A stretch of 64,000 nucleotides of DNA from Pseudomonadota bacterium (GTDB lineage: Bacteria > Pseudomonadota > Alphaproteobacteria > Rhizobiales > MH13): positions 124,001-188,000 of the forward strand of contig JBCCPK010000001.1 in the NCBI GenBank assembly GCA_039024915.1. The letters run 5' to 3'. Shown here piece by piece: positions 17,369 through 25,695 of this stretch. A model generated the notes under the pieces. The model was not told where the DNA came from. It saw only the letters and a list, made by a program, of their open reading frames with translations, and ran no database searches. The translations under genes and the position numbers were made by a program. Position 1 is the first letter of the stretch; each line of letters starts with the position of its first letter.

Positions 17369-18160
17369 TTAGCGGCCTGCGGCCATCTCGATCCCCTCTC
17401 GACCCGCAAGAATGGCACGGGCGGAGGGCGTGTAGCTGCCGTCAGGCCCATGTAGAGTGATCCCCGGCAAAAGCGCGGGGCGGGTTCGCCGGCCCTTGAT
17501 GGCCCGGATGAGGAGACGTTCGGCTGGCATGTCGGGCCCAGGATGCAGACCGCGGATGCATAGCGCGCCGAAGCGTCGCTCAAGGACAGCCAGGAGATCA
17601 CTTAGCCCGTCAGCCGCGAAAATCATTGTCAGTGTCCCACCCGGCTTCAGGACGCTGGCAGCGGTGCGCGCCCAGCCTTCGAGCGCCTCGGGCGAGATGA
17701 CGTGAGCGGCGAGTTTGCTGGCTTGAGCCCGCACATGCCCCTGCCGCCGATAGGGCGGGTTTGCCACCACATGATCAAACGATGCGCGTTTCAGCCCGGC
17801 CGCTGTTCGAGCGGGCTCAGCGGCCAGAAGGTCGACGTCGCACACCTTGACCCGGCGGCTAAGCGAAGGGTTCGCCGACACGCTTTGCCGCGCGCATTCG
17901 AGCAGAACCGGATCATTTTCAGCAAGGATCACGCGCGCGTCCGGGTTAGCGTGGGCGGCCATGAGGCCTACCGCACCGGCACCGGCACCCATGTCGAGAA
18001 TGTCGCCAGCCGCTCCTGAAAGCGTGGCTGCGAGCAAGACAGCGTCCGAGCCGGATCGATGCGACCCGCGTGCTGGCTGAATGAGTGTCACGGCACCACC
18101 GATGAAGGCATCGCGCGTGACCTCTCCAGCCCCTTCGCCCGCCATCGCGCTAACGGTCAC
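17369..18160 (-). CDS. SAM-dependent N6-adenine methyltransferase, TrmN6-like
   Basis: A 263-residue Rossmann-fold methyltransferase. The SAM-binding loop is ILDMGAGAGAVGLMAA, and the N6-adenine motif NPPY is present as HVVANPPYRRQG, with GGTLTMIFAADG further on. It resembles the tRNA1(Val) adenine-37 N6-methyltransferases (YfiC/TrmN6) more than protein methyltransferases, so tRNA modification in the cytoplasm is the likely role, although substrate cannot be proved from sequence. The GTG start overlaps the stop of the DUF2007 gene by four bases (GTGA), so the two are translationally coupled. The S49 peptidase gene follows after 78 bases. Confidence 0.87.
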   Translation of the reverse strand: MTVSAMAGEGAGEVTRDAFIGGAVTLIQPARGSHRSGSDAVLLAATLSGAAGDILDMGAGAGAVGLMAAHANPDARVILAENDPVLLECARQSVSANPSLSRRVKVCDVDLLAAEPARTAAGLKRASFDHVVANPPYRRQGHVRAQASKLAAHVISPEALEGWARTAASVLKPGGTLTMIFAADGLSDLLAVLERRFGALCIRGLHPGPDMPAERLLIRAIKGRRTRPALLPGITLHGPDGSYTPSARAILAGREGIEMAAGR

Positions 18161-18366
18161 GGCACCAGACCTGCATCCGCCATCGCGCGCTCGGCCTCCT
18201 CCTTGCGGTCCGCGTCGACCATGACCCGGCGGGGCAAAACGCCGATCGACCCCTCCAGAACCGACATGTGCTGGTCGGCCACGAAGTAGATGATGTCCAA
18301 CTCCTTCAGCAGCGCCTCAACAGCGGAGATCAGCACGATGTCGTTGGTCCGGAACAGTTCTTCCAT
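18157..18366 (-). CDS. DUF2007 domain-containing small protein
   Basis: A 69-residue protein filling the DUF2007 family (putative signal-transducing proteins of unknown mechanism): MEELFRTNDIVLISAVEALLKELDI, then FVADQHMSVLEG and LPRRVMVDADRKEEAERAM, the usual pattern of an alpha-beta domain with an ACT-like fold. The ATG at 18366 places the conserved part at the N-terminus; the longer frame to 18528 has no similarity. Its stop overlaps the start of the methyltransferase gene. The gene is divergent from the polyprenyl synthase gene, with about 200 bases between, enough for two promoters. Confidence 0.88.
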   Translation of the reverse strand: MEELFRTNDIVLISAVEALLKELDIIYFVADQHMSVLEGSIGVLPRRVMVDADRKEEAERAMADAGLVP

Positions 18367-18570
18367 CGGTCTTTCGCGTTGCGGTTGGTTTGCGCTGCTT
18401 GTTTTTGCGTCCACTGGCCTTTGCTTGCAAGTGGCGGGGGCCAACCGCCGCCAGGCCGATGCAGCTTTTGGGGCGTGACCGTTTGCCGGACTGTTCAGCG
18501 GGGCTGCATTGTGCTTTGCACCGCCCACTGAGAAAACGCGCGCATTCGAGCGCGCATGTGGGAGACCAAG

Positions 18571-19614
18571 ATGGGCGTCGTTGTTCCGCTATCGCATCAC
18601 CAGCAGGGCAAAGCATCGCTTGAGCGGGTGATGGGGCTGTCTTCCGAGCCGATGCAGCGGGTCAATCAGATTATCCTGAGCCGCACAGGCTCCGACGTCG
18701 AGATGATCCCCGAAGTCGCCAAGCACCTGATCGATTCGGGCGGGAAGCGTTTGCGTCCTATCCTGACGATCCTTTGCGCGCAGATGTTCGGATACGGCCA
18801 CGACACAAGCCAGATCGGGCATCTCAAGCTCGCTGCCAGTGTTGAGTTCATGCACACCGCAACCCTGCTGCATGATGACGTTGTCGACGAAAGCGATATG
18901 CGCCGCGGCAAACCCGCTGCCCGCATGCTGTGGGGCAATCAGGCGAGCGTCCTGGTGGGCGATTTCCTACTTGGGCAAGCGTTCCAGATGATGGTCGAGG
19001 TCGGCTCGCTTCCCTCTTTGGAAGTGCTGTCGCACGCCTCAGCGGTCATCGCGGAGGGTGAGGTCATGCAGCTGACCACCGCCAAGAACACCAACACGAC
19101 CGAAGACGAGTATTTGCAGGTCATCAAGGCGAAGACGGCTGCGCTGTTTTCTGCCGCCTGCGAGGTCGGCCCCATCGTCGCAAGCCAGCTCGATCCCCAA
19201 ATAGGCGAAGTGGGGCGGGCGGCCTTGCGTTCCTATGGCACCAATCTGGGCCTCGCCTTCCAGCTTGTCGATGACGCGCTCGACTATGGCGGTTCGGCCA
19301 AGGACCTTGGCAAGGACGTCGGCGACGATTTTCGCGAGCGAAAGGTGACCTTGCCCGTGATCTTGGCCTACCGGCGCTCGGAAGGTGACGAAAAAGCGTT
19401 TTGGGACAGGGTGATCGTGCAAGGCGAACAGCGCGAAGGCGATCTGGAACGCGCCACGGCATTGGTCCGCGATCGTCAGGGGCTCGCGGACACGATCAGT
19501 CGCGCCCAGCATTTTGGTGCGGTTGCGTGCGATGCGCTGGATGGTTTGCCTGCCAGCGAAGAGAAAGCGGCGCTCCTCGACGCCGTGGCATTTTGCATCG
19601 ACCGCGTCAGCTGA
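18571..19614 (+). CDS. polyprenyl diphosphate synthase (octaprenyl/decaprenyl type)
   Basis: A 347-residue trans-prenyl synthase that elongates farnesyl diphosphate to the long side chain of ubiquinone. The first aspartate-rich motif is LLHDDVVDESDMRRG near residue 105, the second QLVDDALDYGG near residue 235, with GGKRLRPILT in front and RKVTLPVI behind. Absence of bulky residues just before the first motif fits a long-chain product; in this group decaprenyl or octaprenyl is expected. The ATG at 18571 has GGGAG six bases upstream; an ATG at 18556 is the less likely alternative. ubiA, which uses its product, lies at 46301 in this window. Confidence 0.92.
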   Translation: MGVVVPLSHHQQGKASLERVMGLSSEPMQRVNQIILSRTGSDVEMIPEVAKHLIDSGGKRLRPILTILCAQMFGYGHDTSQIGHLKLAASVEFMHTATLLHDDVVDESDMRRGKPAARMLWGNQASVLVGDFLLGQAFQMMVEVGSLPSLEVLSHASAVIAEGEVMQLTTAKNTNTTEDEYLQVIKAKTAALFSAACEVGPIVASQLDPQIGEVGRAALRSYGTNLGLAFQLVDDALDYGGSAKDLGKDVGDDFRERKVTLPVILAYRRSEGDEKAFWDRVIVQGEQREGDLERATALVRDRQGLADTISRAQHFGAVACDALDGLPASEEKAALLDAVAFCIDRVS

Positions 19615-19742
19615 GCCCCGCCATAGGCTTCTTCTCTTAGCCATCGGTCAAAAAGGTGATGGACCGGCGCGCGCCCACCCGGTAGGTCCATGGCGGCTGT
19701 GCTGCACTGCACGCAAACCTGCTCGAAGCCGGGAGACCCCCA

Positions 19743-22430
19743 ATGACGACCGCAACCGAAAAATGGGTCTATTCGTTTGGCGACGGAGCTGCCGAAGGTC
19801 ATGCGGACATGCGCAACCTTCTTGGCGGGAAAGGCGCAAACCTGGCTGAAATGAGCCGCATCGGCCTGCCGGTTCCACCTGGCTTCACGGTGACAACCGA
19901 CGTCTGCACGCACTTTTACCAAAATGGCCGCACCTACCCCGCCACTCTTGAAGGCCAGCTGGCCGCCGCGGTCGGCAAGATCGAAACGATTACGGGCAAA
20001 CAGTTCGGTTCGAACGAGCGGCCGCTGCTCCTGTCGGTCCGATCGGGTGCGCGCGTATCGATGCCCGGCATGATGGACACCGTCCTCAATCTTGGCCTCA
20101 ACGATCAGACCGTGGAAGCACTGGCGACCTTGTCCGGGGATGACCGCTTCGCGCGCGACAGTTACCGGCGCTTCATCCAGATGTATGGCGACGTGGTGAT
20201 GGGCGTCGAGCACGACCTGTTCGAAGACGCACTCGGCGAGGTCAAGGACGCAGCGGGATATGCGCTCGACACCGAACTGACCGCTGCCGATTGGGGCAAG
20301 TTGATCGAGCAATTCAAGCGGATCGTTGAGGAAGAAGCGGGTGAGCCCTTTCCCCAAGACCCGCACCAGCAATTGTGGGGCGCGGTCGGCGCGGTGTTCA
20401 AGAGCTGGATGGTCCCTCGCGCGATCACCTACCGGACACTTCACGATTACCCTGAAGACTGGGGCACTGCCGTCAACGTCCAGGCCATGGTGTTCGGGAA
20501 TATGGGCGAAAGCTCAGCAACCGGCGTTGCGTTTACGCGCGATCCATCAACCGGCGACAACCATCTGTACGGCGAGTTTCTTGTTAACGCTCAAGGTGAG
20601 GACGTCGTTGCCGGCATCCGTACGCCCCAGTCCCTGACGCGCCGAGCCCGGGAACAGGGTGGCGATACGCAGCCCTCGCTTGAAGAAACGATGCCGGAGG
20701 CGTTTGCAGAGTTCCAGCGCTATTGCGGTGTGCTCGAAAAGCACTACCGCGACATGCAGGACATGGAGTTCACCGTAGAGGCGGGCAAACTGTGGATGCT
20801 GCAGACGCGCAGCGGCAAGCGCACCACAAAGGCGGCGATGAAGATCGCTGTCGATATGGTCGACGAAGGCCTTATCTCGCAGCAGGACGCACTTTTGCGG
20901 CTCGACCCTGCTGCGATTGATCAACTTCTCCACCCCACGATCCGCGAAGACGCTGAGCGCACGGTCATCGCACGCGGCCTGCCCGCATCGCCCGGCGCGG
21001 CCACCGGCGAGATCGTCCTGACCTCCGCCGATGCCGAGGCTGCCGCAGCCGCCGAGCGCGACTGTATCCTGGTGCGTGTGGAAACCAGCCCCGAAGACAT
21101 CCACGGCATGCATGCCGCGAAGGGCATTCTGACCGCTCGCGGCGGAATGACCTCGCATGCGGCGGTGGTGGCTCGGGGCATGGGTACGCCGTGTGTATCG
21201 GGTGCTGGGGCGATCCGGATCAATGCCGAACTTGGCATCGTCTCGGTCGGTGCGACCAAGCTGAAAGCAGGCGACATCATCACGATCGATGGCGCAACTG
21301 GCGATGTCATACTCGGCACCGTCGCGATGCAGGAACCGGAGCTGACCGGCGCCTTCTCCGCCGTCATGAAATGGGCGGACGAAGCGCGCCGCATGACCGT
21401 GCGGACCAACGCCGAAACCCCACAGGATGCCGAAACCGCGCGCAAATATGGGGCGGAGGGCATAGGGCTTTGCCGCACCGAACACATGTTCTTTGATGAT
21501 GACCGGATCGTCTCAGTGCGCGAGATGATCCTCGCCGACGATCCGGCGGTGCGTCGCAACGCCCTTGAGAAAATCCTGCCCATGCAACGGGCGGACTTCA
21601 CGCAACTCTTCGAGATCATGGCTGGTCTACCGGTGACGATCCGTCTTCTCGATCCGCCATTGCACGAGTTCCTGCCCCATTCGGCCTCGGAGTTCGCCGA
21701 GCTGGCGCAACAGATCGGCGTGGATGCAGATGAACTGCGGGAACGCGCGCGCGCGCTGCATGAGTTCAACCCGATGCTGGGCCATCGCGGCTGCCGCCTT
21801 GCGATCTCCTACCCCGAGATCGCACGCATGCAGACACGGGCGATTGTCGAGGCGGCCATTGATGCGGCCAAAACCACTGGACAGCCGGTCGAGCCGGAAA
21901 TCATGGTGCCGCTGGTTGCGACACTCGCAGAGCTCGACTTCGTCAAAGCGGCAATCGACGAGGTTGCGCAGGCCGTGATGGAGGAACGTGGCCAGTCTAT
22001 TGTCTACACGGTCGGCACTATGATCGAGCTGCCGCGTGCGGCGCTGCGGGCGAGCGAGATTGCGCAATCTGCGGCATTCTTTTCCTTTGGCACCAACGAC
22101 CTGACGCAAACGACGTTTGGCATTTCGCGCGATGACGCGGCCCAGTTCATGGGAACCTATGAGCGGCTCGGGATCATGGAAAAGGACCCCTTCGTCACCC
22201 TCGATCAGGATGGCGTCGGCGAGTTGGTCAGGCTGGCATCTGAGCGCGGCCGGGCGCAACGCGGCGACATCAAACTGGGCATATGCGGCGAGCATGGCGG
22301 CGACCCGGCATCCATCGGCTTCTGTGAGACGATCGGGCTCGACTACGTTTCCTGTTCGCCTTTCCGGGTGCCTATCGCACGGCTGGCGGCTGCGCAGGCG
22401 GCGCTGCGGACGTCAGAATCCGGGGCCTAG
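19743..22430 (+). CDS. ppdK: pyruvate, phosphate dikinase
   Basis: An 895-residue enzyme interconverting pyruvate, ATP and phosphate with phosphoenolpyruvate, AMP and diphosphate in the cytoplasm. Three domains are visible: the N-terminal ATP-grasp domain (LLGGKGANLAEM, SVRSGARVSMPGMMDT), a central swivelling domain with the phospho-histidine in TARGGMTSHAAVVARGMG near residue 465, and the C-terminal PEP/pyruvate barrel (LCRTEHMFFD, CGEHGGDPASIGF). Full length. A GGGAG ribosome-binding site lies about seven bases before the ATG. meaB follows after only nine bases. The enzyme can support gluconeogenesis or glycolysis depending on physiology. Confidence 0.97.
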   Translation: MTTATEKWVYSFGDGAAEGHADMRNLLGGKGANLAEMSRIGLPVPPGFTVTTDVCTHFYQNGRTYPATLEGQLAAAVGKIETITGKQFGSNERPLLLSVRSGARVSMPGMMDTVLNLGLNDQTVEALATLSGDDRFARDSYRRFIQMYGDVVMGVEHDLFEDALGEVKDAAGYALDTELTAADWGKLIEQFKRIVEEEAGEPFPQDPHQQLWGAVGAVFKSWMVPRAITYRTLHDYPEDWGTAVNVQAMVFGNMGESSATGVAFTRDPSTGDNHLYGEFLVNAQGEDVVAGIRTPQSLTRRAREQGGDTQPSLEETMPEAFAEFQRYCGVLEKHYRDMQDMEFTVEAGKLWMLQTRSGKRTTKAAMKIAVDMVDEGLISQQDALLRLDPAAIDQLLHPTIREDAERTVIARGLPASPGAATGEIVLTSADAEAAAAAERDCILVRVETSPEDIHGMHAAKGILTARGGMTSHAAVVARGMGTPCVSGAGAIRINAELGIVSVGATKLKAGDIITIDGATGDVILGTVAMQEPELTGAFSAVMKWADEARRMTVRTNAETPQDAETARKYGAEGIGLCRTEHMFFDDDRIVSVREMILADDPAVRRNALEKILPMQRADFTQLFEIMAGLPVTIRLLDPPLHEFLPHSASEFAELAQQIGVDADELRERARALHEFNPMLGHRGCRLAISYPEIARMQTRAIVEAAIDAAKTTGQPVEPEIMVPLVATLAELDFVKAAIDEVAQAVMEERGQSIVYTVGTMIELPRAALRASEIAQSAAFFSFGTNDLTQTTFGISRDDAAQFMGTYERLGIMEKDPFVTLDQDGVGELVRLASERGRAQRGDIKLGICGEHGGDPASIGFCETIGLDYVSCSPFRVPIARLAAAQAALRTSESGA

Positions 22431-22439
22431 GATAGAGCG

Positions 22440-23345
22440 GTGACCGACGCCGCACCCTCGCTCGAAATGCTGGGCACAGGCGGCAAGCGCGCCATTGCAC
22501 GGGCGTTGTCGACGCTGGACCGCCCAACGCTTCGCGAGGCCGATGCCGCGCTTCTCGACGCTGCCTTTGAAAGTCAGAAGGGCCGTGTCTTGGGTCTCAC
22601 CGGTCCGCCCGGTGTTGGAAAGTCCACTCTCCTTCAGGCATTGATCGGCGCGATCAGAGCCAAAGATCAGACGCTTGCAGTGATCGCCGTCGATCCCTCC
22701 TCTCACGCCACGGGGGGCGCACTCCTTGGGGACCGGACGCGGCTGTCGCTCGATCCGGAAGATGGTGGACTGTTCGTCCGATCGCTGGCCGCCCGCGACC
22801 GGCTGGGCGGGCTGTCCCACCACGCCATCGCATCGACAATTTTGCTGCGCGCGCTTTTCGATATGGTGCTGGTGGAAACGGTGGGGATCGGCCAATCGGA
22901 AGCGGACATACGGCTGGTGGCGGATCAGTCAATTTTGTGCGTGCAACCCGGATCAGGCGATGCCCTTCAATTCATGAAGGCGGGCATCATGGAATGGCCC
23001 GACCTGATTTGCGTCACCAAGTCCGATATGGGGCGGCCCGCCCGGCGCGCCGTGGCAGACGTGGAGGGCGCACTTGGCCTTGCAAGCCACGCCAACACCC
23101 CACCGACCGTCCTGGCAGTATCGGCGAAGACTGGCGAGGGCATGGACGCGTTGGTTGCCCACGCTTTGGCGCTGCCCGTCCACCGCCGCGCCGATCAAGC
23201 GCAGTTGATTGTTAACGATGCGATCCGCCATCGCTTTGGGACCGATGGGGTGGAAAGGCTGACCGAAGCGGAAGTTAAGGTTAACCTTAACAAACCGTTT
23301 CACTGCATTTTTGCCACAAATCGCGCTTTAAGCAGATCGCGTTAG
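22440..23345 (+). CDS. meaB: MeaB/ArgK-like P-loop GTPase
   Basis: A 301-residue G3E-like GTPase of the MeaB/ArgK family, chaperones that protect methylmalonyl-CoA mutase or related B12 enzymes. The P-loop is LTGPPGVGKSTLLQAL, followed by VIAVDPSSHATGGALLGDRTR, VETVGIGQSEADI (the switch II region) and VTKSDMGRP (the NKxD-like motif). The C-terminal part appears a little short and ends in a basic SRSR tail. The GTG at 22440 follows ppdK by nine bases, so the two are probably one operon. No mutase gene is near, so the partner enzyme must be encoded elsewhere. An 18-bp palindrome overlaps the last codons. Confidence 0.83.
   Translation: MTDAAPSLEMLGTGGKRAIARALSTLDRPTLREADAALLDAAFESQKGRVLGLTGPPGVGKSTLLQALIGAIRAKDQTLAVIAVDPSSHATGGALLGDRTRLSLDPEDGGLFVRSLAARDRLGGLSHHAIASTILLRALFDMVLVETVGIGQSEADIRLVADQSILCVQPGSGDALQFMKAGIMEWPDLICVTKSDMGRPARRAVADVEGALGLASHANTPPTVLAVSAKTGEGMDALVAHALALPVHRRADQAQLIVNDAIRHRFGTDGVERLTEAEVKVNLNKPFHCIFATNRALSRSR
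23274..23291. repeat. 18-bp perfect palindrome with three TTAA cores
   Basis: GTTAAGGTTAACCTTAAC is its own reverse complement and contains TTAA three times at six-base spacing. It overlaps the end of meaB, and further TTAAC elements occur at 23411-23415 and 23481-23485 upstream of the cell wall hydrolase. CtrA half-sites are TTAAC, but the N7 spacing of the classical site is not met. Possibly a regulatory site; possibly chance. Confidence 0.3.
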
Positions 23346-23618
23346 CCCAACAATGACAAGGGCTTAGCGTCGATGTCGAAGGCATCGTAAGCCACTCTTG
23401 TCATACTGGTTTAACGAGTGATTACCGGACTGTCCCAACTCATAACGGAAATTCACCGGCAGCTTTACGGGTTTGCAAGGTTAACCACCCATAACCAAAA
23501 TTGTTCGAATGCGGCGAATGGGAGCTTGCTGCGTTTGAACGGTGTGTATGGCGATGGGTCGGACACCCGGCGGTGGTACCGCGCTTCGGTTTGGGTATTG
23601 CGTAGGAGTTGCGTAACC
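23346..23618. other. intergenic region before the cell wall hydrolase
   Basis: About 270 bases without a convincing gene. The frame of the hydrolase can be extended back to 23418, but the extension is not family-like. The stretch contains GGTTAACC at 23479-23486 and TTAAC at 23411-23415, and an AGGAG at 23604-23608 serving the hydrolase start. It presumably contains the hydrolase promoter, which I cannot place with confidence. Confidence 0.5.
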
Positions 23619-24797
23619 ATGTTTGGTGTAGGACCTGTCGCCAAGCGCGCCTTGGGACGTTCTCAGGGTGCAAAGCTCCCACTATTTGGGCTTAGCCCAC
23701 AAAAGGCGACGGGCATCGCAGCGGTTGGCGCGCTTATGGCTTTGTCGCAACCCGCTACGGTTGGCCATCTCGATGCCGCTCATCTGCTTGGCCTCGATGG
23801 CCCTGGTTCTGAGCGTTGGCAAAGTTTCCTCACCGCTTCTCCGGCCGGTTCCATACACAGCGCAACTCTGCACCTCGACGATGAGCGCGGGCATGCCCTC
23901 CAACATGGCGGTGTGGCGAACCTGTCCGAACCAGCGGCGCTGGCCGCAATCGCTCCGGCGTCCTTGAACGAAGAACTTGTAACGGGATCCATTCCCGATA
24001 ACCGCCTGCCTGTCGGACGCGACCAAAACGTTGCGCGGGACAGTCGCGAGCATCAACTAGTGACGCCTGCGGTCCACGCGATGCGCGAAGCGCGCCGCCT
24101 ACCGGTTTCTTTGGTCGAGCAGCACCCGTTCGCGCAACTTGAAGTTGCTGCATTGCCCGATGCGGCCTTTTCCGGCCATATCGGCATGATCGCGCCGCAG
24201 CCGGAAATCATGGTCGCCGAAGACCCCGTCGGCGCTATCGAAGGCGTTGCGGCACGCGGCGACGAGAGCTCTGAGCCAGGAAGCGACGCCGCCAGCCCCT
24301 ACGCGCTCGCGATGATCGATCCATCCGCCGCCGGCTCGCCGCTGGACGACACCGAAGGGCAGCAGCAGATTTCCGCATTTCTAGGCAATGATCGGCAATT
24401 CCGCTGTCTTGCCGAAGGCATCTACTTCGAAGCGCGCGGTGAGCCGCGCCGTGGCCAGGTCGCGGTCGCGCAGGTCATCATGAACCGCGTGCATCACGAC
24501 GAATTCCCCGACACGATCTGCGGCGTCGTTTACCAGAACCAGCATTGGCGCAATCGCTGCCAGTTCTCGTTTGCCTGCGACGGTATTCCCGAGCGGATCA
24601 CCGAACAACGTGCCTGGGAAGAGTCCGAAGATGTCGCCAAGCAAGTCCTTGAAGAGCGTGATCTGATCGATTCCATCAAGGAATCAACGCATTACCACGC
24701 CAATTACGTGCGCCCGCGCTGGGCACCGCGGATGATCCGGCTCGACCGGATTGGTCTGCATATCTTCTACAAAGGCCGTTACGGCGGCTGGCGATAA
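23619..24797 (+). CDS. SleB-type cell wall hydrolase (hydrolase_2 family)
   Basis: A 392-residue protein. The last 140 residues form the SleB/CwlJ hydrolase_2 domain, recognised by FRCLAEGIYFEARGEP (catalytic Glu), VAVAQVIMNRVHHDEFPDTICGVVYQN, CQFSFACDG and the C-terminal YHANYVRPRWA. The first 240 residues are low in motifs and probably a linker or localisation region; a hydrophobic stretch near residues 29-40 could act as a signal or membrane anchor. The enzyme should cleave peptidoglycan in the periplasm. ATG 23619 is preceded by AGGAG at a good distance. Convergent with ispE. Confidence 0.9.
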   Translation: MFGVGPVAKRALGRSQGAKLPLFGLSPQKATGIAAVGALMALSQPATVGHLDAAHLLGLDGPGSERWQSFLTASPAGSIHSATLHLDDERGHALQHGGVANLSEPAALAAIAPASLNEELVTGSIPDNRLPVGRDQNVARDSREHQLVTPAVHAMREARRLPVSLVEQHPFAQLEVAALPDAAFSGHIGMIAPQPEIMVAEDPVGAIEGVAARGDESSEPGSDAASPYALAMIDPSAAGSPLDDTEGQQQISAFLGNDRQFRCLAEGIYFEARGEPRRGQVAVAQVIMNRVHHDEFPDTICGVVYQNQHWRNRCQFSFACDGIPERITEQRAWEESEDVAKQVLEERDLIDSIKESTHYHANYVRPRWAPRMIRLDRIGLHIFYKGRYGGWR

Positions 24798-24833
24798 ACA
24801 GACGAAGCGGGTTCGCGATCGCGGACGCCGTCC

Positions 24834-25682
24834 TTACCCCAACAACCCCTCTGCGATCCACCAATCGGGGCGCGCAGCTCTCAGGTCCGCCGCTTTCTCG
24901 CCAGCATCGACCTCGCTTTCGAACAGCGCGAAACAGGTCGCACCCGAGCCGCTCATCCGAGCAAACGGCGCACCCTCCAGCGCATCCATAACGTCAGAAA
25001 TGGCTGGCTCCAGCGCACTCGCAGGCGCCATCAAATCGTTGCGTGTACCGCCAAGCCACGTAATGAGATCATTGAAGTTGGGCGGGGGCTCCGGATAAGA
25101 CGGCAAAGGTGGGTTATGCCTCGATTGCAAGGCGGCGAACACCTTGGGCGTCGAGACTTCTCTGAGTGGGTTCACCAGCACGCAAAAGGCTCGTGGCAAA
25201 TCCACCGCGCTGACCACCGAACCGATTCCATCGATCAAGGCCGGGGTGCCCGTAAGACACATGGGGATGTCCGCGCCCAGCGCGAGGCAGTCGGCTGTCT
25301 GTGCGTCCGTGAGAGCTGCGCCATTGGTCAGCAGCTCCACCAGTGCCGCCGCATCTGCCGAGCCGCCGCCTATTCCTGCTGCGATGGGCAGGTTCTTCAT
25401 CAAATGGATGTGGACAGGCTCGGGCTGCAAGCCCCAGCGCCGCACCATCGAGAGGGCTTGCCCGAGAATGTTTCCATCGAGGGGCGGAACATGCGCCGCA
25501 AACGGCCCATCGACCGTCAATGTGTCTTCGCGGGCCGGTTGGATGCGAACCTCATCGCCCACATCGACAAAGGCTACCAGGGAACTGAGCGTATGGTAGC
25601 CGTCAGAACGTTGCCCGGTGACATGCAAGGCGAGGTTGACCTTCGCCCGCGCCCGCGCCCGCGCGCTTGCCGATCCCGACAT
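24834..25682 (-). CDS. ispE: 4-diphosphocytidyl-2-C-methyl-D-erythritol kinase
   Basis: A 282-residue GHMP kinase of the non-mevalonate isoprenoid pathway, phosphorylating CDP-methylerythritol. The signatures are ARAKVNLALHVTGQRSDGYH at the N-terminus, the ATP-binding PIAAGIGGGSADAAALVELL, and MSGSGATCFALF near the C-terminus. The ATG at 25682 begins 13 bases after the TPR protein gene, so the two are likely co-transcribed; the longer frame to 25739 overlaps that gene. The region before the kinase domain holds a short run of Arg-Ala codons (hexanucleotide repeat). Confidence 0.95.
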   Translation of the reverse strand: MSGSASARARARAKVNLALHVTGQRSDGYHTLSSLVAFVDVGDEVRIQPAREDTLTVDGPFAAHVPPLDGNILGQALSMVRRWGLQPEPVHIHLMKNLPIAAGIGGGSADAAALVELLTNGAALTDAQTADCLALGADIPMCLTGTPALIDGIGSVVSAVDLPRAFCVLVNPLREVSTPKVFAALQSRHNPPLPSYPEPPPNFNDLITWLGGTRNDLMAPASALEPAISDVMDALEGAPFARMSGSGATCFALFESEVDAGEKAADLRAARPDWWIAEGLLG

Positions 25683-25695
25683 CGGGCAGGCTGCG

